64,000 nt of DNA from Roseofilum capinflatum BLCC-M114 (GCF_030068505.1 NZ_JAQOSO010000009.1:1-64000), one strand, 5' to 3'. Shown: positions 1-8,943, counted from the first letter of the stretch. The notes: generated by a model from the letters alone, not told the origin. Made by a program: numbers and translations.

Positions 1-17
1 CGGACATGAACGCGCTA

Positions 18-55
18 GGGAATAGGGAATAGGGAATAGGGAATAGGGAATAGGG
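18..55. repeat. Heptanucleotide tandem repeat (GGGAATA)
   Basis: Five consecutive GGGAATA units followed by GGG. This is the short tandemly repeated repetitive (STRR) type of heptad array known from filamentous cyanobacteria. It lies outside any gene. Confidence 0.9.
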
Positions 56-78
56 TTGTGGTACATGGCTTTGAGCCT

Positions 79-180
79 TTACAGCACTTTGCTCTGTTAT
101 GGAATACAGGGTTGAACGCTCAAAACCTTTTGCAACAAGACTTTTGCCTCTTGCCTTTTGCCTAGCGCGAAGCGCTGTAA
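79..180. repeat. MITE-like element, copy 1 (102 bp)
   Basis: It begins TTACAGCACTTTGC and ends GCGAAGCGCTGTAA, so the ends are imperfect terminal inverted repeats (13 of 16 positions match). Its inner part holds three TTTTGCC/TCTTGCC heptads. A nearly identical copy at 20678..20786 has four heptads, which accounts exactly for its 7 extra bases. No transposase is encoded, so it would need to be mobilised in trans, if it moves at all. Confidence 0.75.
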
Positions 181-194
181 GTCTGTATAAGGTT

Positions 195-228
195 GAAAAA
201 AGGGCGATCGCAGCGATCGCCCTTTTTC
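195..228 (-). terminator. HIP1-doublet hairpin downstream of psaD
   Basis: A perfect 15-bp stem (197..211 with 213..227) is built from two adjacent HIP1 octamers around one central base. Read on the minus strand it ends in a T run, as expected for a second, back-up terminator of psaD. Confidence 0.6.
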
Positions 229-234
229 AGTGGA

Positions 235-257
235 AAAACTCCCTCTAGGGGAGTTTT
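235..257 (-). terminator. psaD rho-independent terminator
   Basis: Inverted repeat AAAACTCCC / GGGAGTTTT with a 5-nt loop, 12 nt after the psaD stop codon. The minus-strand reading ends in five T residues. Confidence 0.75.
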
Positions 258-269
258 GAGTTGAGTGCT

Positions 270-695
270 TTAAACCTCGTAAGGTTGTTTGCCACTAAAT
301 TTGAGGGTGGCTGGTTCCGGGTTACTGCCGATATTGCGGTCAATTTTACCCACAAATTCCCGCCCTTCGTTCACTTTTTCAGGGAACACGCCATCTGCGG
401 GATGAAGATACTGAACTTCACCGTTGGGATAAACCCGGTAGATTTTATAGTCATTGATCTTAAATTTGGGCCGCAGTTGGCGATAGGCTAGGGCCAAGCA
501 TTGTTCCTTGCGAGCCAGATACAGAAGGTTTTCGCCTTCTTGCATGGTGGCTGCACCGCCAGTGGGCATCTCAAAGACTTGAGCTTTGGGGGATGTCCAA
601 GTGATGGCGTACTTTTCTTCTACTGATGCTTTGGTGAGTAGTCCACCAGTGCTGCCGCCAAATAAGGGCGCTTGTCCGGTCAGTGTCTCACTCAT
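270..695 (-). CDS. psaD: Photosystem I reaction centre subunit II (PsaD)
   Basis: This 141-residue protein is the extrinsic stromal/cytoplasmic subunit of photosystem I that docks ferredoxin at the reducing side. The whole protein is recognisable: an N-terminal [16 protein letters not shown] stretch, the EEKYAITW and [17 protein letters not shown] segments, and the basic [21 protein letters not shown] core that contacts PsaC and ferredoxin. The start at 695 (MSETLTGQ) is preferred to an in-frame start 48 nt upstream because it matches the family N-terminus and follows a GAGGAGAG ribosome-binding site. It is monocistronic and is followed by two terminator hairpins. Confidence 0.97.
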   Translation of the reverse strand: MSETLTGQAPLFGGSTGGLLTKASVEEKYAITWTSPKAQVFEMPTGGAATMQEGENLLYLARKEQCLALAYRQLRPKFKINDYKIYRVYPNGEVQYLHPADGVFPEKVNEGREFVGKIDRNIGSNPEPATLKFSGKQPYEV

Positions 696-813
696 GGTTA
701 AAGCTCTCTCCTCTAAACCAAGATTTTTATGGCATCCTATCACTGAGATGGGGGTGGACTAGAGATTTTGTTAGGAACTGTTACAGTTATTCATAATTGG
801 TGGGCACAAATGG

Positions 814-2868
814 TTATTTTTGTCGCCCAACTGTTGGCGGTCGGCGACGGGAACGGGAAGAACTAACGCCTTTGGAGGAGTGGGGAGAGGGGGGTTTATC
901 AACAATAGGCAGGGTGAAGCGGAATTGACTCCCTTGATCTTTCCCTCCAGACTCAGCCCAAATCTGTCCCCCCCAGTTGCTGACAATTTGACGGCAAATG
1001 GCTAAACCGAGACCTGTCCCCCCGGTACTGCGGCGCAGGGCCCCTTCTTCTTGATAAAAGCGATCGAAGACCGTTTCTAGGCGGTTAGGTTCAATGCCGC
1101 GACCGCTATCTTCAACCGTCACTAAAACCATGGTTCGGTTATTTGGGGGGCGTTTTGGGGGAGGGACAATATCCTGAAATTGGCTTTGGGTACTCAATAT
1201 GGCTTGGATGGTGACTTGTCCTTGGGAGGGGGTGAATTTACAGGCATTATCGATCAGTTTGGATAAAACTTCGACTAACCATTCTCCATCGACGTGAACC
1301 AGGGGAAGTTGGGTGGGGAGATGGGTAATAATTTGGGGTAATTCTTGGTTGGGTTGATGGCTTCGGATGCTACTGATGGCTAAGTCAATACATTCTTGTA
1401 AGGGTAGGGGTTCCGGGTTCCAGTCTACCGAGCCACTTTCCAGGCGAGATAAGGTGAGAAAATCTTGAATCAGTTCTCGCAGTCGTTCGGCATCGTCTAG
1501 GGCGGTATTGAGCATCACCTGGCGCAAATCCTGGGGCATGTCCGGTTCGCTGGCTAAACTTTCTAGGCAGACTTGAATGGTGGATAGGGGGGTGCGGAGT
1601 TCGTGGCCAGTGATGGCGATCAGGTTGCGGGTGGTGCGGTCGAGGGCTTCGAGTTGTTGGTTGAGGTCTTCGAGGTTGGCATAGGCTTGGGCTTGGATGA
1701 GGGCGACTCCAATTTGGGAGGCGATCGCCTGTACCATTTCCAGTTGACTCGATGCCCAAGTATAGGCACTATCTCCACAGTGGTGAATTTCAATCATTCC
1801 CAGGAGTTCCTCTTTGTAGAGTACGGGAACCATTAACCAGGAGTGCATTTTAGCCGGGGTGAGTTGATCTCTGAGGGTGGGGTGATTGAGGGTATCCCGG
1901 TTTAAGTTACTCAGGTAAGCGTGGTAATGTTGCTCAACTACCTGGGAGAACAGGGGATGCTCTGTGAGAGGCCAAGTTTCCCCTTTCAGAGACGAGAGTT
2001 TTCGAGAATTGATGTACTCATATTCAATGGTGACTTGCTTTTGGGTGGCTTTACAGGGGTAAATGAGGCAGCGACAGCTCTCCATGGCTTGGCCGAGTTC
2101 TTTGGCCGCTATCTGAAAGATTTCTTCGGGATCGAGGGAGCGGCGAATGGCATCGGTGATCGAGTTGACGAGGCGTTCTTTTTTTTCTTGGTTGGCGATC
2201 GCCGTATAGGCCTTCACCAGTTTGTATTGACCCGCTTGTAAATAGGTCACTAGGCGCTCGGCAAAGGGAGCCGGATCGAGATGAGTGATTTGACAAGCTG
2301 GAGCTTGAGTAATGCGAGTTTGAGCTTGTTCAATCTTTGTGGCTAATTCCGGACGATAATCTAGAATTCGGGAGAGCAGGGCATGGGCTGCCTCTTCACA
2401 CACCTGGCGATCGAACGTCCAAATTCCCTCAAAGCGTCGCGCTTGATCCATCGTCATCAACGGCAATTCCGGCAACCCCATCCCCAATGGATCGCGTTCG
2501 CGACAAATTAAACAAGTGGCATACTGCTGACCAATAATCACCAAATGCCACTCATGCTTGAGTTCATCCTGTAAATCAAAGGCAATCGTTTCATACTCCT
2601 GGGAAGCGCTCTTAAACTCCGTTTCTGGAGCCGCCAGAATATAAACCTGATCCGTTTGCTGGGCAATGCGGCGATAACGATGGGACTCTTGGCGATAAAA
2701 CCGTTCTCGCTGGAAATTGGCAATCACTAAGGGCCGATCCCCCCCAGCCAATACCTGGTCTTCCATGGCATGGGAAAGGGCTGTCAAAGACGGCTTAAAA
2801 TAAATTTGCGATCGCAGTTCGGGTAACCTTTGTAAGAGGTCAGCCAACACGGAAGTGTAATTACTCAT
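814..2868 (-). CDS. DICT-GAF sensor histidine kinase
   Basis: A 684-residue soluble two-component sensor kinase. Residues about 1-190 form a DICT domain (a sensory domain found in diguanylate cyclases and two-component proteins; residue signature FQRERFYRQESHRY and the SRILDY segment). A GAF domain follows at about 225-400. The HisKA helix carries the phosphoacceptor His422 in HELRTPLSTIQ, and the ATPase domain has its N box (DNACKF), G1 (DSGRGI) and G2 (GTGLGLAIC) motifs intact. There is no transmembrane segment, so the signal is probably cytoplasmic. The C-terminus is a short Ser/Arg-rich tail. No response regulator is adjacent, so the partner is unknown. DICT-GAF kinases of this design are common in cyanobacteria. 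Confidence 0.9.
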   Translation of the reverse strand: MSNYTSVLADLLQRLPELRSQIYFKPSLTALSHAMEDQVLAGGDRPLVIANFQRERFYRQESHRYRRIAQQTDQVYILAAPETEFKSASQEYETIAFDLQDELKHEWHLVIIGQQYATCLICRERDPLGMGLPELPLMTMDQARRFEGIWTFDRQVCEEAAHALLSRILDYRPELATKIEQAQTRITQAPACQITHLDPAPFAERLVTYLQAGQYKLVKAYTAIANQEKKERLVNSITDAIRRSLDPEEIFQIAAKELGQAMESCRCLIYPCKATQKQVTIEYEYINSRKLSSLKGETWPLTEHPLFSQVVEQHYHAYLSNLNRDTLNHPTLRDQLTPAKMHSWLMVPVLYKEELLGMIEIHHCGDSAYTWASSQLEMVQAIASQIGVALIQAQAYANLEDLNQQLEALDRTTRNLIAITGHELRTPLSTIQVCLESLASEPDMPQDLRQVMLNTALDDAERLRELIQDFLTLSRLESGSVDWNPEPLPLQECIDLAISSIRSHQPNQELPQIITHLPTQLPLVHVDGEWLVEVLSKLIDNACKFTPSQGQVTIQAILSTQSQFQDIVPPPKRPPNNRTMVLVTVEDSGRGIEPNRLETVFDRFYQEEGALRRSTGGTGLGLAICRQIVSNWGGQIWAESGGKDQGSQFRFTLPIVDKPPSPHSSKGVSSSRSRRRPPTVGRQK

Positions 2869-2923
2869 TAACGCTGCTTGGCCCAGTCAGGACAACTCCA
2901 CACTTACATTCAGTTTAGTTCGT

Positions 2924-3235
2924 TTAAGTTTTCATTCTATCGAGTTCTTGTCCCCTTTGATGCGGTTTATAGTCCAGGCAATCGATCGCCCGTTCCGAAT
3001 TGGCGTAGTGAGGATGTACCGTACATTTAAGCCGATGGTCATTGGTAAAAAATTGACAATGGGCACAGGGAATCTGATGCATTTGCTTGGCCTGAGCCAG
3101 GCCGTCTCGCATAGCTCGACCTAATGTCCAGGCAACCACAGCAATCAAGACCCAAGCACTGATGAAGCAAATGGGCACAAGAAAAGGCTCTATGGCTTGA
3201 ATCAAATCAAATAAGAGATCAAGAATCGTGAGCAT
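2924..3235 (-). CDS. Small membrane protein with Cys-rich tail, function unknown
   Basis: A 103-residue protein with one N-terminal hydrophobic helix (about residues 12-38) and a soluble tail with four cysteines (PCAHCQFF, LKCTVH, DCLDY), possibly a metal-binding or redox site. The start at 3235 is preferred over one 27 nt upstream because AAGGA lies about 8 nt before it. I recognise the pattern as a conserved cyanobacterial hypothetical but know no function. It is transcribed away from the peroxiredoxin gene. Confidence 0.75.
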   Translation of the reverse strand: MLTILDLLFDLIQAIEPFLVPICFISAWVLIAVVAWTLGRAMRDGLAQAKQMHQIPCAHCQFFTNDHRLKCTVHPHYANSERAIDCLDYKPHQRGQELDRMKT

Positions 3236-3464
3236 AAAGGTATCCTTAATTCTGAAAAACAAGCAAGTTATGATTCTTATATAGCAGGATGGGATGTTAA
3301 ATCAATTAGCACAAGAACCATCTCCATTAAAACTGCCCCATCTCCCCCAACCCTATAAATTACAAAATGTAAACAATTTCCCCACACCCACTCAAACCTC
3401 AAACACCTATGAGATGATCGACTCTCAGAGTCAACCATCAACTACAAAACCGAAAGAACTATTT

Positions 3465-4103
3465 ATGAGCCTCAGACTTGGTGATACCGTTCCCAATTTT
3501 ACCCAAGCCTCTTCCCAAGGGGAAATTGACTTCTATAGCTGGGCAGCAGATAGCTGGGTCGTCCTGTTTTCTCACCCCGCCGACTATACCCCAGTTTGTA
3601 CCACAGAACTCGGCATGGTAGCCAAACTCAAACCCGAGTTTGATAAACGGAACGTTAAAGTCATTGCCCTCAGTGTAGATGGTGTTGAATCTCACCAAGG
3701 ATGGATCGGTGATATCAACGAAACTCAAAGCACCACCGTCAACTATCCCATTTTGGCCGATGAGGATAAAAAGGTCTCCAATCTCTATGACATGATTCAC
3801 CCAGAATCCCTAAACAACTTAACCGTTCGTACTGTTTTTATCATCGATCCCAACAAAAAACTGCGTCTAAATCTGACCTATCCAGCCAGCACCGGCCGTA
3901 ACTTTGATGAAATTCTGCGGGTGATTGACTCCTTACAGTTAACCGATAATTATCAAGTGGCCACCCCCGTTAACTGGCAAGATGGAGGAGATTGTGTAAT
4001 TGTCCCTTCTCTCAAAGATCCAGAGGTCTTGAAAGAGAAATTTCCCAAAGGCTATGAAGAAGTTAAACCCTATTTACGCATGACTCCCCAGCCCAATAAA
4101 TAG
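3465..4103 (+). CDS. 1-Cys peroxiredoxin (Prx6 type)
   Basis: A 212-residue thiol peroxidase that reduces hydrogen peroxide and organic peroxides. The peroxidatic cysteine is Cys45 in the motif HPADYTPVCTTELG, the hallmark of the 1-Cys/Prx6 subgroup, and the long C-terminal domain (GGDCVIVPSL...YLRMTPQP) also fits Prx6 and not typical 2-Cys enzymes. The open frame extends 57 codons upstream, but that segment is low-complexity and unlike the family, so ATG 3465 (MSLRLGDTVPNF) is chosen; an N-terminal extension cannot be excluded. It is divergent from the small membrane protein gene. Confidence 0.92.
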   Translation: MSLRLGDTVPNFTQASSQGEIDFYSWAADSWVVLFSHPADYTPVCTTELGMVAKLKPEFDKRNVKVIALSVDGVESHQGWIGDINETQSTTVNYPILADEDKKVSNLYDMIHPESLNNLTVRTVFIIDPNKKLRLNLTYPASTGRNFDEILRVIDSLQLTDNYQVATPVNWQDGGDCVIVPSLKDPEVLKEKFPKGYEEVKPYLRMTPQPNK

Positions 4104-4145
4104 GGAATGGGGAATGGTAACAAGTTAAGGTTGTAGGTGAGGGGG

Positions 4146-4206
4146 AGGCAAAAGGCAAAAGGCAAAAGGCAAGAGGGGGGGGGAGGCAAGAGGCAAGAGG
4201 CAAGGG
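4146..4206. repeat. Heptad STRR array (AGGCAAA/AGGCAAG)
   Basis: Repeated AGGCAAA then AGGCAAG heptads interrupted by a G run, in the 222-bp gap between the peroxiredoxin and cysteine synthase genes. It is the same heptad family seen (on the other strand) inside the MITE-like element. Confidence 0.85.
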
Positions 4207-4325
4207 TTCATATTTAGCTTGAGCTTGTTGTTAACTTCTCTATCCCCCTACCCTACAACAAAGTGCTAAAGAGCGCTCCTGCTGCGATCGCAGTAAAATA
4301 AGATAAAGTTCGGTAACTAAAACGG

Positions 4326-5300
4326 ATGGATATCAAAGCAGGATTTATACCCACAGTCGGCAACACACCCCTAATTCGATTAAACAGCTTTTGCGAAGAA
4401 ACCGGGTGTGAGATTCTCGGTAAAGCAGAATTCCTCAATCCAGGGGGTTCCGTCAAAGACCGAGCCGCCCTCTATATTATCGAAGATGCAGAAAAACAAG
4501 GACTCCTCAAACCCGGTGGCACAGTTGTCGAAGGAACTGCGGGTAACACCGGAATAGGTTTAGCCCATATTTGTAATGCAAAAGGCTATCGTTGCAAAAT
4601 CATCATTCCCGAAACCCAATCCCAAGAAAAAATTGAAGCCCTACGAACCCTAGGCGCAGACGTACAAACCGTTCCCGCCGTTCCCTATCGAGACCCCAAT
4701 AACTATGTAAAATTATCAGGACGAATAGCCAACGAACTCGATAACGCCATTTGGGCCAATCAATTTGATAATTTAGCCAATCGCCAAGCCCATTATGAAA
4801 CCACAGGGCCAGAACTTTGGCAACAAACCGACGGTAAAATTGATGGTTGGGTAGCTGCCACGGGAACCGGGGGAACCTATGCGGGAGTGGCTCTTTTCTT
4901 GAAGGAGAAAAACCCTAATATTCAGGTGGTCGTTGCCGATCCCATGGGCAGTGGTTTATATTCCTATGTGAAAACCGGAGAAATTAAGCCAGAAGGCAGT
5001 TCAATCACCGAAGGAATTGGCAATTCTCGGATTACGAAAAACATGGAAGGCGTGCCCATCGATGATGCCATTCAAGTCGATGATCCTGAATGTATCCGAG
5101 TCATCTATCAGTTATTGCGCCGCGATGGTTTATTTATGGGCGGTTCTGTCGGTATTAATGTCGGTGCTGCCGTAGCCTTAGCCAAACAGATGGGGCCAGG
5201 ACATACCATTGTCACCGTCTTATGTGATGGGGGCGCTCGTTATCAATCCAAACTGTATAATCGGGAGTGGTTAGCCTCGAAGAATTTGCTACCCGATTAA
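4326..5300 (+). CDS. Cysteine synthase (O-acetylserine sulfhydrylase)
   Basis: A 324-residue PLP enzyme of the beta-replacing family that makes L-cysteine from O-acetylserine and sulfide. The PLP lysine is Lys44 in NPGGSVKDRA; the substrate loop EGTAGNTGIGL and the phosphate-binding GTGGTYAG loop are intact, as is the C-terminal GGSVGINVGAAVALA segment. Length and motifs fit CysK. The 'EGTAGNTG' variant (common form is TSGNTG) and the YRDPNNY insertion place it in the CysK-like subgroup frequent in cyanobacteria, so the sub-family is less certain than the fold. Single gene; followed by dispersed hairpin repeats. Confidence 0.9.
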   Translation: MDIKAGFIPTVGNTPLIRLNSFCEETGCEILGKAEFLNPGGSVKDRAALYIIEDAEKQGLLKPGGTVVEGTAGNTGIGLAHICNAKGYRCKIIIPETQSQEKIEALRTLGADVQTVPAVPYRDPNNYVKLSGRIANELDNAIWANQFDNLANRQAHYETTGPELWQQTDGKIDGWVAATGTGGTYAGVALFLKEKNPNIQVVVADPMGSGLYSYVKTGEIKPEGSSITEGIGNSRITKNMEGVPIDDAIQVDDPECIRVIYQLLRRDGLFMGGSVGINVGAAVALAKQMGPGHTIVTVLCDGGARYQSKLYNREWLASKNLLPD

Positions 5301-5310
5301 AAACATGGAA

Positions 5311-5377
5311 GCGGGTAAGATGCCCGCACTCCTAGAATCCCTTGATATTACTAGAGTGGGAGCCTCTCGCTCCCTAG
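5311..5377. repeat. Two small dispersed hairpins between cysteine synthase and ferredoxin-like gene
   Basis: GCGGG/CCCGC (5311..5327) is followed by GTGGGAGCCTCTCGCTCCCTAG (inverted GGGAGC/GCTCCC arms, 5356..5377). The second hairpin recurs with one mismatch at 11736..11757, so it is a dispersed repeat. It lacks a T run, so it is not a classical terminator. Confidence 0.6.
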
Positions 5378-5417
5378 ATTTTTAATTATGGTTTTTAACC
5401 AGACTTGAAATCACGAT

Positions 5418-5717
5418 ATGAATGAAACCAAACCAACCAAACAGGTGCGAGTGTGTCAGCATCAAAGCTGTCGTAAGTTAGGCGCAACTCAGGTATTGGA
5501 GGCCTTTGAACTTTATCCCGTCGAGGGTGTAGAAGTGATAGCAGTTCATTGCTTAGGACAATGTGGCAATGGGCCGATGGTGTTGGTTTTACCGGAAGAA
5601 GTTTGGTACTGTCGGGTTTCTCCCCAGGAAGTGCCTGCGGTAGTCGAGCGACATTTGATCGGGGGAAACCCGGTAAAAGGGATGCTCTACCGGAAGTTTC
5701 ATCCCTCTAATAATTGA
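5418..5717 (+). CDS. Thioredoxin-like [2Fe-2S] ferredoxin domain protein
   Basis: A 99-residue protein with cysteines at 13, 18, 45 and 49 (VCQHQSC and HCLGQCGNGP), the C-x4-C...C-x3-C arrangement of thioredoxin-like [2Fe-2S] ferredoxins related to NuoE/HoxE subunits. It presumably carries one cluster and transfers electrons, with an unknown partner; no dehydrogenase or hydrogenase gene is adjacent. The family is widespread in cyanobacteria. Confidence 0.85.
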   Translation: MNETKPTKQVRVCQHQSCRKLGATQVLEAFELYPVEGVEVIAVHCLGQCGNGPMVLVLPEEVWYCRVSPQEVPAVVERHLIGGNPVKGMLYRKFHPSNN

Positions 5718-5746
5718 GTAATTATATCATGTCCGGTTAAAGACTT

Positions 5747-5831
5747 GTCATTGCGATCGCAGGGAAGCAATCTCCAAGACTATCGAGAGGGTTGAGATTA
5801 CTTCATTCCACTGCGTTCCATTCGCAATGAC
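5747..5831. repeat. Inverted-repeat dispersed element, copy 1
   Basis: It begins GTCATTGCGATCGCAG and ends CTGCGTTCCATTCGCAATGAC, so the two ends are imperfect inverted repeats. Related copies lie at 8810..8894 (opposite orientation, with an additional shared flank) and 9582..9665. This copy ends 10 bp from the stop codon of the adjacent desaturase gene. Confidence 0.8.
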
Positions 5832-5841
5832 TATGAGTTCT

Positions 5842-6687
5842 TTAGGATTGATTGGGAAGGCGAACTTTGGTCACCAAACCCACACGATGCAACAAACTAA
5901 TGACTCCCCAACTGGGGTCGATTTCCCACCACTTTAAGCCGCAACGAGCAGAATGGGGAAAGGCATGATGGTTATTATGCCAGCAACTCCCGTAGCTTAT
6001 GGGAAATAACCACCAAACATTAGTCGAGAGATCATTCGTATCAAAATTCCGATAGCCAAGACGGTGAGCTAGACTGTTAATGATCCAAACACTATGCCAC
6101 AGAGTCACCATACGAAAGAAGATTCCCCACATCACCCAAGACCAACCCCCAAAAGCAAATAAGATGGCGGCTAAAGCCAATTGAAGAGCAAGCAAATATT
6201 TGTGACAAAATTGGTAAAAGGGATCATCTTGTAAATCATGGGTCACTTCAGGAATTTTCGTTTCTAAGCTAGGTTTATGATAGAAAATCCACAGGACATG
6301 GCTCCACCAAAATCCCCGTGCTGCATTATGATAATCCCCATCTCGATCGGAATGGGCATGATGAAGGCGATGAGTTCCGACCCAACTAATTGGGCTAGAC
6401 ATCGCACTGAGGGTTCCACAAAAGACAAAGAAATATTCAACCCATTTGGGACAACTAAAACTTCGATGACTCCCTAAACGATGCCATCCAATTTCAACGC
6501 CTAAACTTCCGGTAATCCAGTGCAAGATAAGGCAAACTAGGACACCAGACCAACTGAAAAACTGGGGCAATAAGGCTAAAATAGCTCCTAAATGGATTAT
6601 AGTAATCCAAGATAGGATGACCGGATTTAATTTTAGAGAAGGTATGGTTTCGGTATGAATCGCTTGAGAAGAGGTAGATTTGATCAT
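5842..6687 (-). CDS. Acyl-lipid/acyl-CoA delta-9 desaturase (DesC-like), copy 1
   Basis: A 281-residue membrane di-iron desaturase that introduces the first double bond into membrane fatty acids, probably at C9 of stearoyl or palmitoyl chains. The three histidine boxes are present: HRLGSH, HRLHHAH and HNNHH. Four hydrophobic segments surround them. A paralogue at 9677..10537 shares the identical last 30 or so residues (from KWWEIDPSWGV onward) and the three boxes, with more divergence at the N-terminus. DesC enzymes act on the sn-1 chain of glycerolipids in thylakoid and plasma membranes. The regiospecificity of each copy cannot be read from sequence. Confidence 0.9.
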   Translation of the reverse strand: MIKSTSSQAIHTETIPSLKLNPVILSWITIIHLGAILALLPQFFSWSGVLVCLILHWITGSLGVEIGWHRLGSHRSFSCPKWVEYFFVFCGTLSAMSSPISWVGTHRLHHAHSDRDGDYHNAARGFWWSHVLWIFYHKPSLETKIPEVTHDLQDDPFYQFCHKYLLALQLALAAILFAFGGWSWVMWGIFFRMVTLWHSVWIINSLAHRLGYRNFDTNDLSTNVWWLFPISYGSCWHNNHHAFPHSARCGLKWWEIDPSWGVISLLHRVGLVTKVRLPNQS

Positions 6688-6702
6688 AATTTTTACATTA
6701 AA

Positions 6703-7554
6703 TTAATTACTCGCTATGGCTTCTTTTAGATACAGTCCGTTACCGACTGAACCCATTTTAAAAGAAAAAACATCAACAAACTCAAAAGAGCTGAGGAAGT
6801 CATCAATCTCTGGCTTGGAAGGAGAACCTTTATAGCGTTCATCAATATTGATCTCTAAACTAATGGCTTGAAGATGTTTTAGTGTTTCTTTTCCTCCTTG
6901 CAAAGCCATTAGTTCAGAACCCTGAATATTCATGCGTAAGTAACTAAAGTCAGAGGATTGCCAACCCGGTTTGAGTTCAGACATTAACTGATCTAGGGTC
7001 TTACTTTCAATTTCAATGACTTTAGTTCTGTTGAGTGCAATAAAATAACTCAACCAGGCTAGTGGCATCTGATACCAGGGAATATATCTTTTTCTCCAAT
7101 ACTGATTCAATGCTTGATAGAAACTACCTATATTTGGCTCCAAAATCGAAGACCATTCAGTATCTCCCATTTGGTACAATTGAACGATATCTGATTGGGA
7201 TGAAACAACAGATTGGACACATTGAATCTCAGGATACGGTTGACTTTCCCCTAGCTCTAACAATTGATGAAGTTCTGTTCGGAATGCTTCTATTGCTTCT
7301 GCATACTGTTTCATGGATTCAAATAGGGAGGGTTGTGGTTCAACCATAAGAATTTTTTTAAATCCTAATTGTGTATACATGGGGAGTTCTTGGCCGGAAT
7401 GACCTCCGATATGGATAACTCCTCCTTTATCAATTCCATAACGATCGAAGAGTAGAATACGAAGGGATAAAGAAACTGGATCTACATCTTTAGGGATGTT
7501 CTGCAAATTAATATAGTCGGAGATTTCTTTGTATCTTTCATAGTGATGATCCAT
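6703..7554 (-). CDS. FkbM-family methyltransferase
   Basis: A 283-residue protein with an FkbM-type SAM-binding start (VIHIGGHSGQELPMY...ILMVEPQPS; the glycine-rich loop and the acidic end of strand 2) and the family's closing pattern (LRMNIQGSELMALQGG, then LEINIDERYKG). FkbM-type enzymes O-methylate sugars, lipids or polyketides; the substrate here is unknown. It ends 16 bp upstream of the first desaturase and starts 21 bp from the next gene downstream, so the three minus-strand genes are probably co-transcribed. Confidence 0.85.
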   Translation of the reverse strand: MDHHYERYKEISDYINLQNIPKDVDPVSLSLRILLFDRYGIDKGGVIHIGGHSGQELPMYTQLGFKKILMVEPQPSLFESMKQYAEAIEAFRTELHQLLELGESQPYPEIQCVQSVVSSQSDIVQLYQMGDTEWSSILEPNIGSFYQALNQYWRKRYIPWYQMPLAWLSYFIALNRTKVIEIESKTLDQLMSELKPGWQSSDFSYLRMNIQGSELMALQGGKETLKHLQAISLEINIDERYKGSPSKPEIDDFLSSFEFVDVFSFKMGSVGNGLYLKEAIASN

Positions 7555-7574
7555 AGTTGAGTGATGTTCGTGAC

Positions 7575-8678
7575 TTAAAATCCTAGGAGAGTTTTGAACA
7601 CAACAAAACCCATAATAAAGTGAAATATACTGACACCAAGTAAGTTGTAAGTGCGAATATAGATAAACCCGAAAACGATACTAGAGAATAAAGTGACAGC
7701 AATCGCAACTATACCAAAGTGCATATGGCACATGCTAAAGATTAAAGCAGTGATACAGATGGCTGATATCTCTTTTCGGTAAACTAAAAAGTTTTGTAAA
7801 GAAATTTGGATGATGGCTCGTAAGGCTTCTTGTATATAGCTATGAAAAAAGTATTGCACTGAAGATAGGGGAAAGGTTATATTACGGAAGTTTTGGGTTA
7901 GATGAGAACCGGGAATCATGGCATCAACCACAACGCAAATGAGCAAAACCAGAAAGATTCCTATACTGGTAAATAAAATACCATCCATAATGGATCGTTT
8001 GAGATTTTTGGTTGTGAAACCAATTTCTTGGGGAGAGAGTTTGGTTTTCCAGGAGGCTAAGACTAAAGGGATGCCAAAGCCAATGATGAGAAAAGACCAA
8101 CTAAATAATTTGGTTTTGAGGACTGACTCAGAAAAGAATTGGTGAATGGCTGAATTGACAATTGCTGTAATAAAGAGGACGATTAGTAGAAATACTAGGA
8201 AGCTGGCAAAATTAGTTCTTTCCTTAAGTTCATTGATTTGCTCTTGTAGGGTGGAAACGTGGCGATCGCTCAAATATCGTAAGTAGCTATTGACTTGGCG
8301 AGTAATCGTTAATCCAAATGTATTGATAATTTCACTGGCTTCCGATGCTGTATCAATTAATTTATGCCGATCCAGAATATATACTTCACTATCTTCAGCA
8401 GCAATAATCGAACAACTCCGAGGAGAACCATCAATAAAGGACATTTCACCAAAGCTTTCTCCTGGAAACATTTCCTTAAACTTAAGGTTATTCTGAGTTG
8501 CTGGCTCTATTTTACACAATTCAACCTTACCCGACAGGAGAAAGTAAATTTCATCTGTTGTATCACTTTCCTGGAACAGAACATCACCTTTTGCATAAAA
8601 ACGGCGATCGCAAGCCTTTTCAACTTGTTGGCGCTGTGGTTCTGTTAACTCTGAGAGTAAGGTAAACTTTTCTAGCAT
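7575..8678 (-). CDS. Cyclic-nucleotide-binding domain fused to CPBP-type membrane protein
   Basis: A 367-residue fusion. Residues about 1-125 form a cAMP/cGMP-binding-type domain (GDVLFQESDTTDEIYFLLSGKVEL, FPGESFGEMSFIDGSPRSCS, the phosphate-binding cassette FGEMS...PRS). After a linker come six or so hydrophobic helices ending in a CPBP/CAAX-protease-like region. The CPBP motifs are only partly kept: FSMCH fits FxxxH and HFIMGF fits the last motif, but the usual EExxxR is reduced to QEALRAI. It may therefore be an inactive or altered intramembrane protease under second-messenger control. Substrate unknown. Confidence 0.8.
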   Translation of the reverse strand: MLEKFTLLSELTEPQRQQVEKACDRRFYAKGDVLFQESDTTDEIYFLLSGKVELCKIEPATQNNLKFKEMFPGESFGEMSFIDGSPRSCSIIAAEDSEVYILDRHKLIDTASEASEIINTFGLTITRQVNSYLRYLSDRHVSTLQEQINELKERTNFASFLVFLLIVLFITAIVNSAIHQFFSESVLKTKLFSWSFLIIGFGIPLVLASWKTKLSPQEIGFTTKNLKRSIMDGILFTSIGIFLVLLICVVVDAMIPGSHLTQNFRNITFPLSSVQYFFHSYIQEALRAIIQISLQNFLVYRKEISAICITALIFSMCHMHFGIVAIAVTLFSSIVFGFIYIRTYNLLGVSIFHFIMGFVVFKTLLGF

Positions 8679-8809
8679 ATCATTTAAGAAGACTGAAAAC
8701 CCATGAAGTCATTTATCCTTAAGCTTCCAAAAAGATAACACCCAAAGAACCATATCGCAACTCAAGTTAAAAGGAAGTTATATCAAATCCGAATAATCAG
8801 TGAAAGTAT

Positions 8810-8925
8810 GTCATTGCGAATGGAACGCAGTAGAATGAAGCAATCTCAACCCTATCGAGAATTGTTGCGATTGCTTCCCTGCGGTCGCAATAACAAGTGT
8901 TTAACCGGACTTTATATTACATAAA
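8810..8925. repeat. Inverted-repeat dispersed element, copy 2 (in the 361-bp gap 8679-9039)
   Basis: This is the same family as 5747..5831 but in the opposite orientation: it begins GTCATTGCGAATGGAACGCAG, the reverse of the end of copy 1. The shared flank (AACCGGACTTTATAT, reverse of the sequence before copy 1) extends the match to about 8925. Apart from this repeat and the candidate promoter at 8944, I see nothing in the gap. Confidence 0.75.
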
Positions 8926-8943
8926 GTTGTATACAATCAACAG

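Noticed and set aside
814-2868. SasA circadian kinase
   Set aside because: The N-terminus is a DICT domain and not a KaiB-like thioredoxin fold.
4146-4206. Possible CRISPR array
   Set aside because: Units are 7-bp contiguous heptads without spacers; the same applies to 18..55 and 54283..54342.
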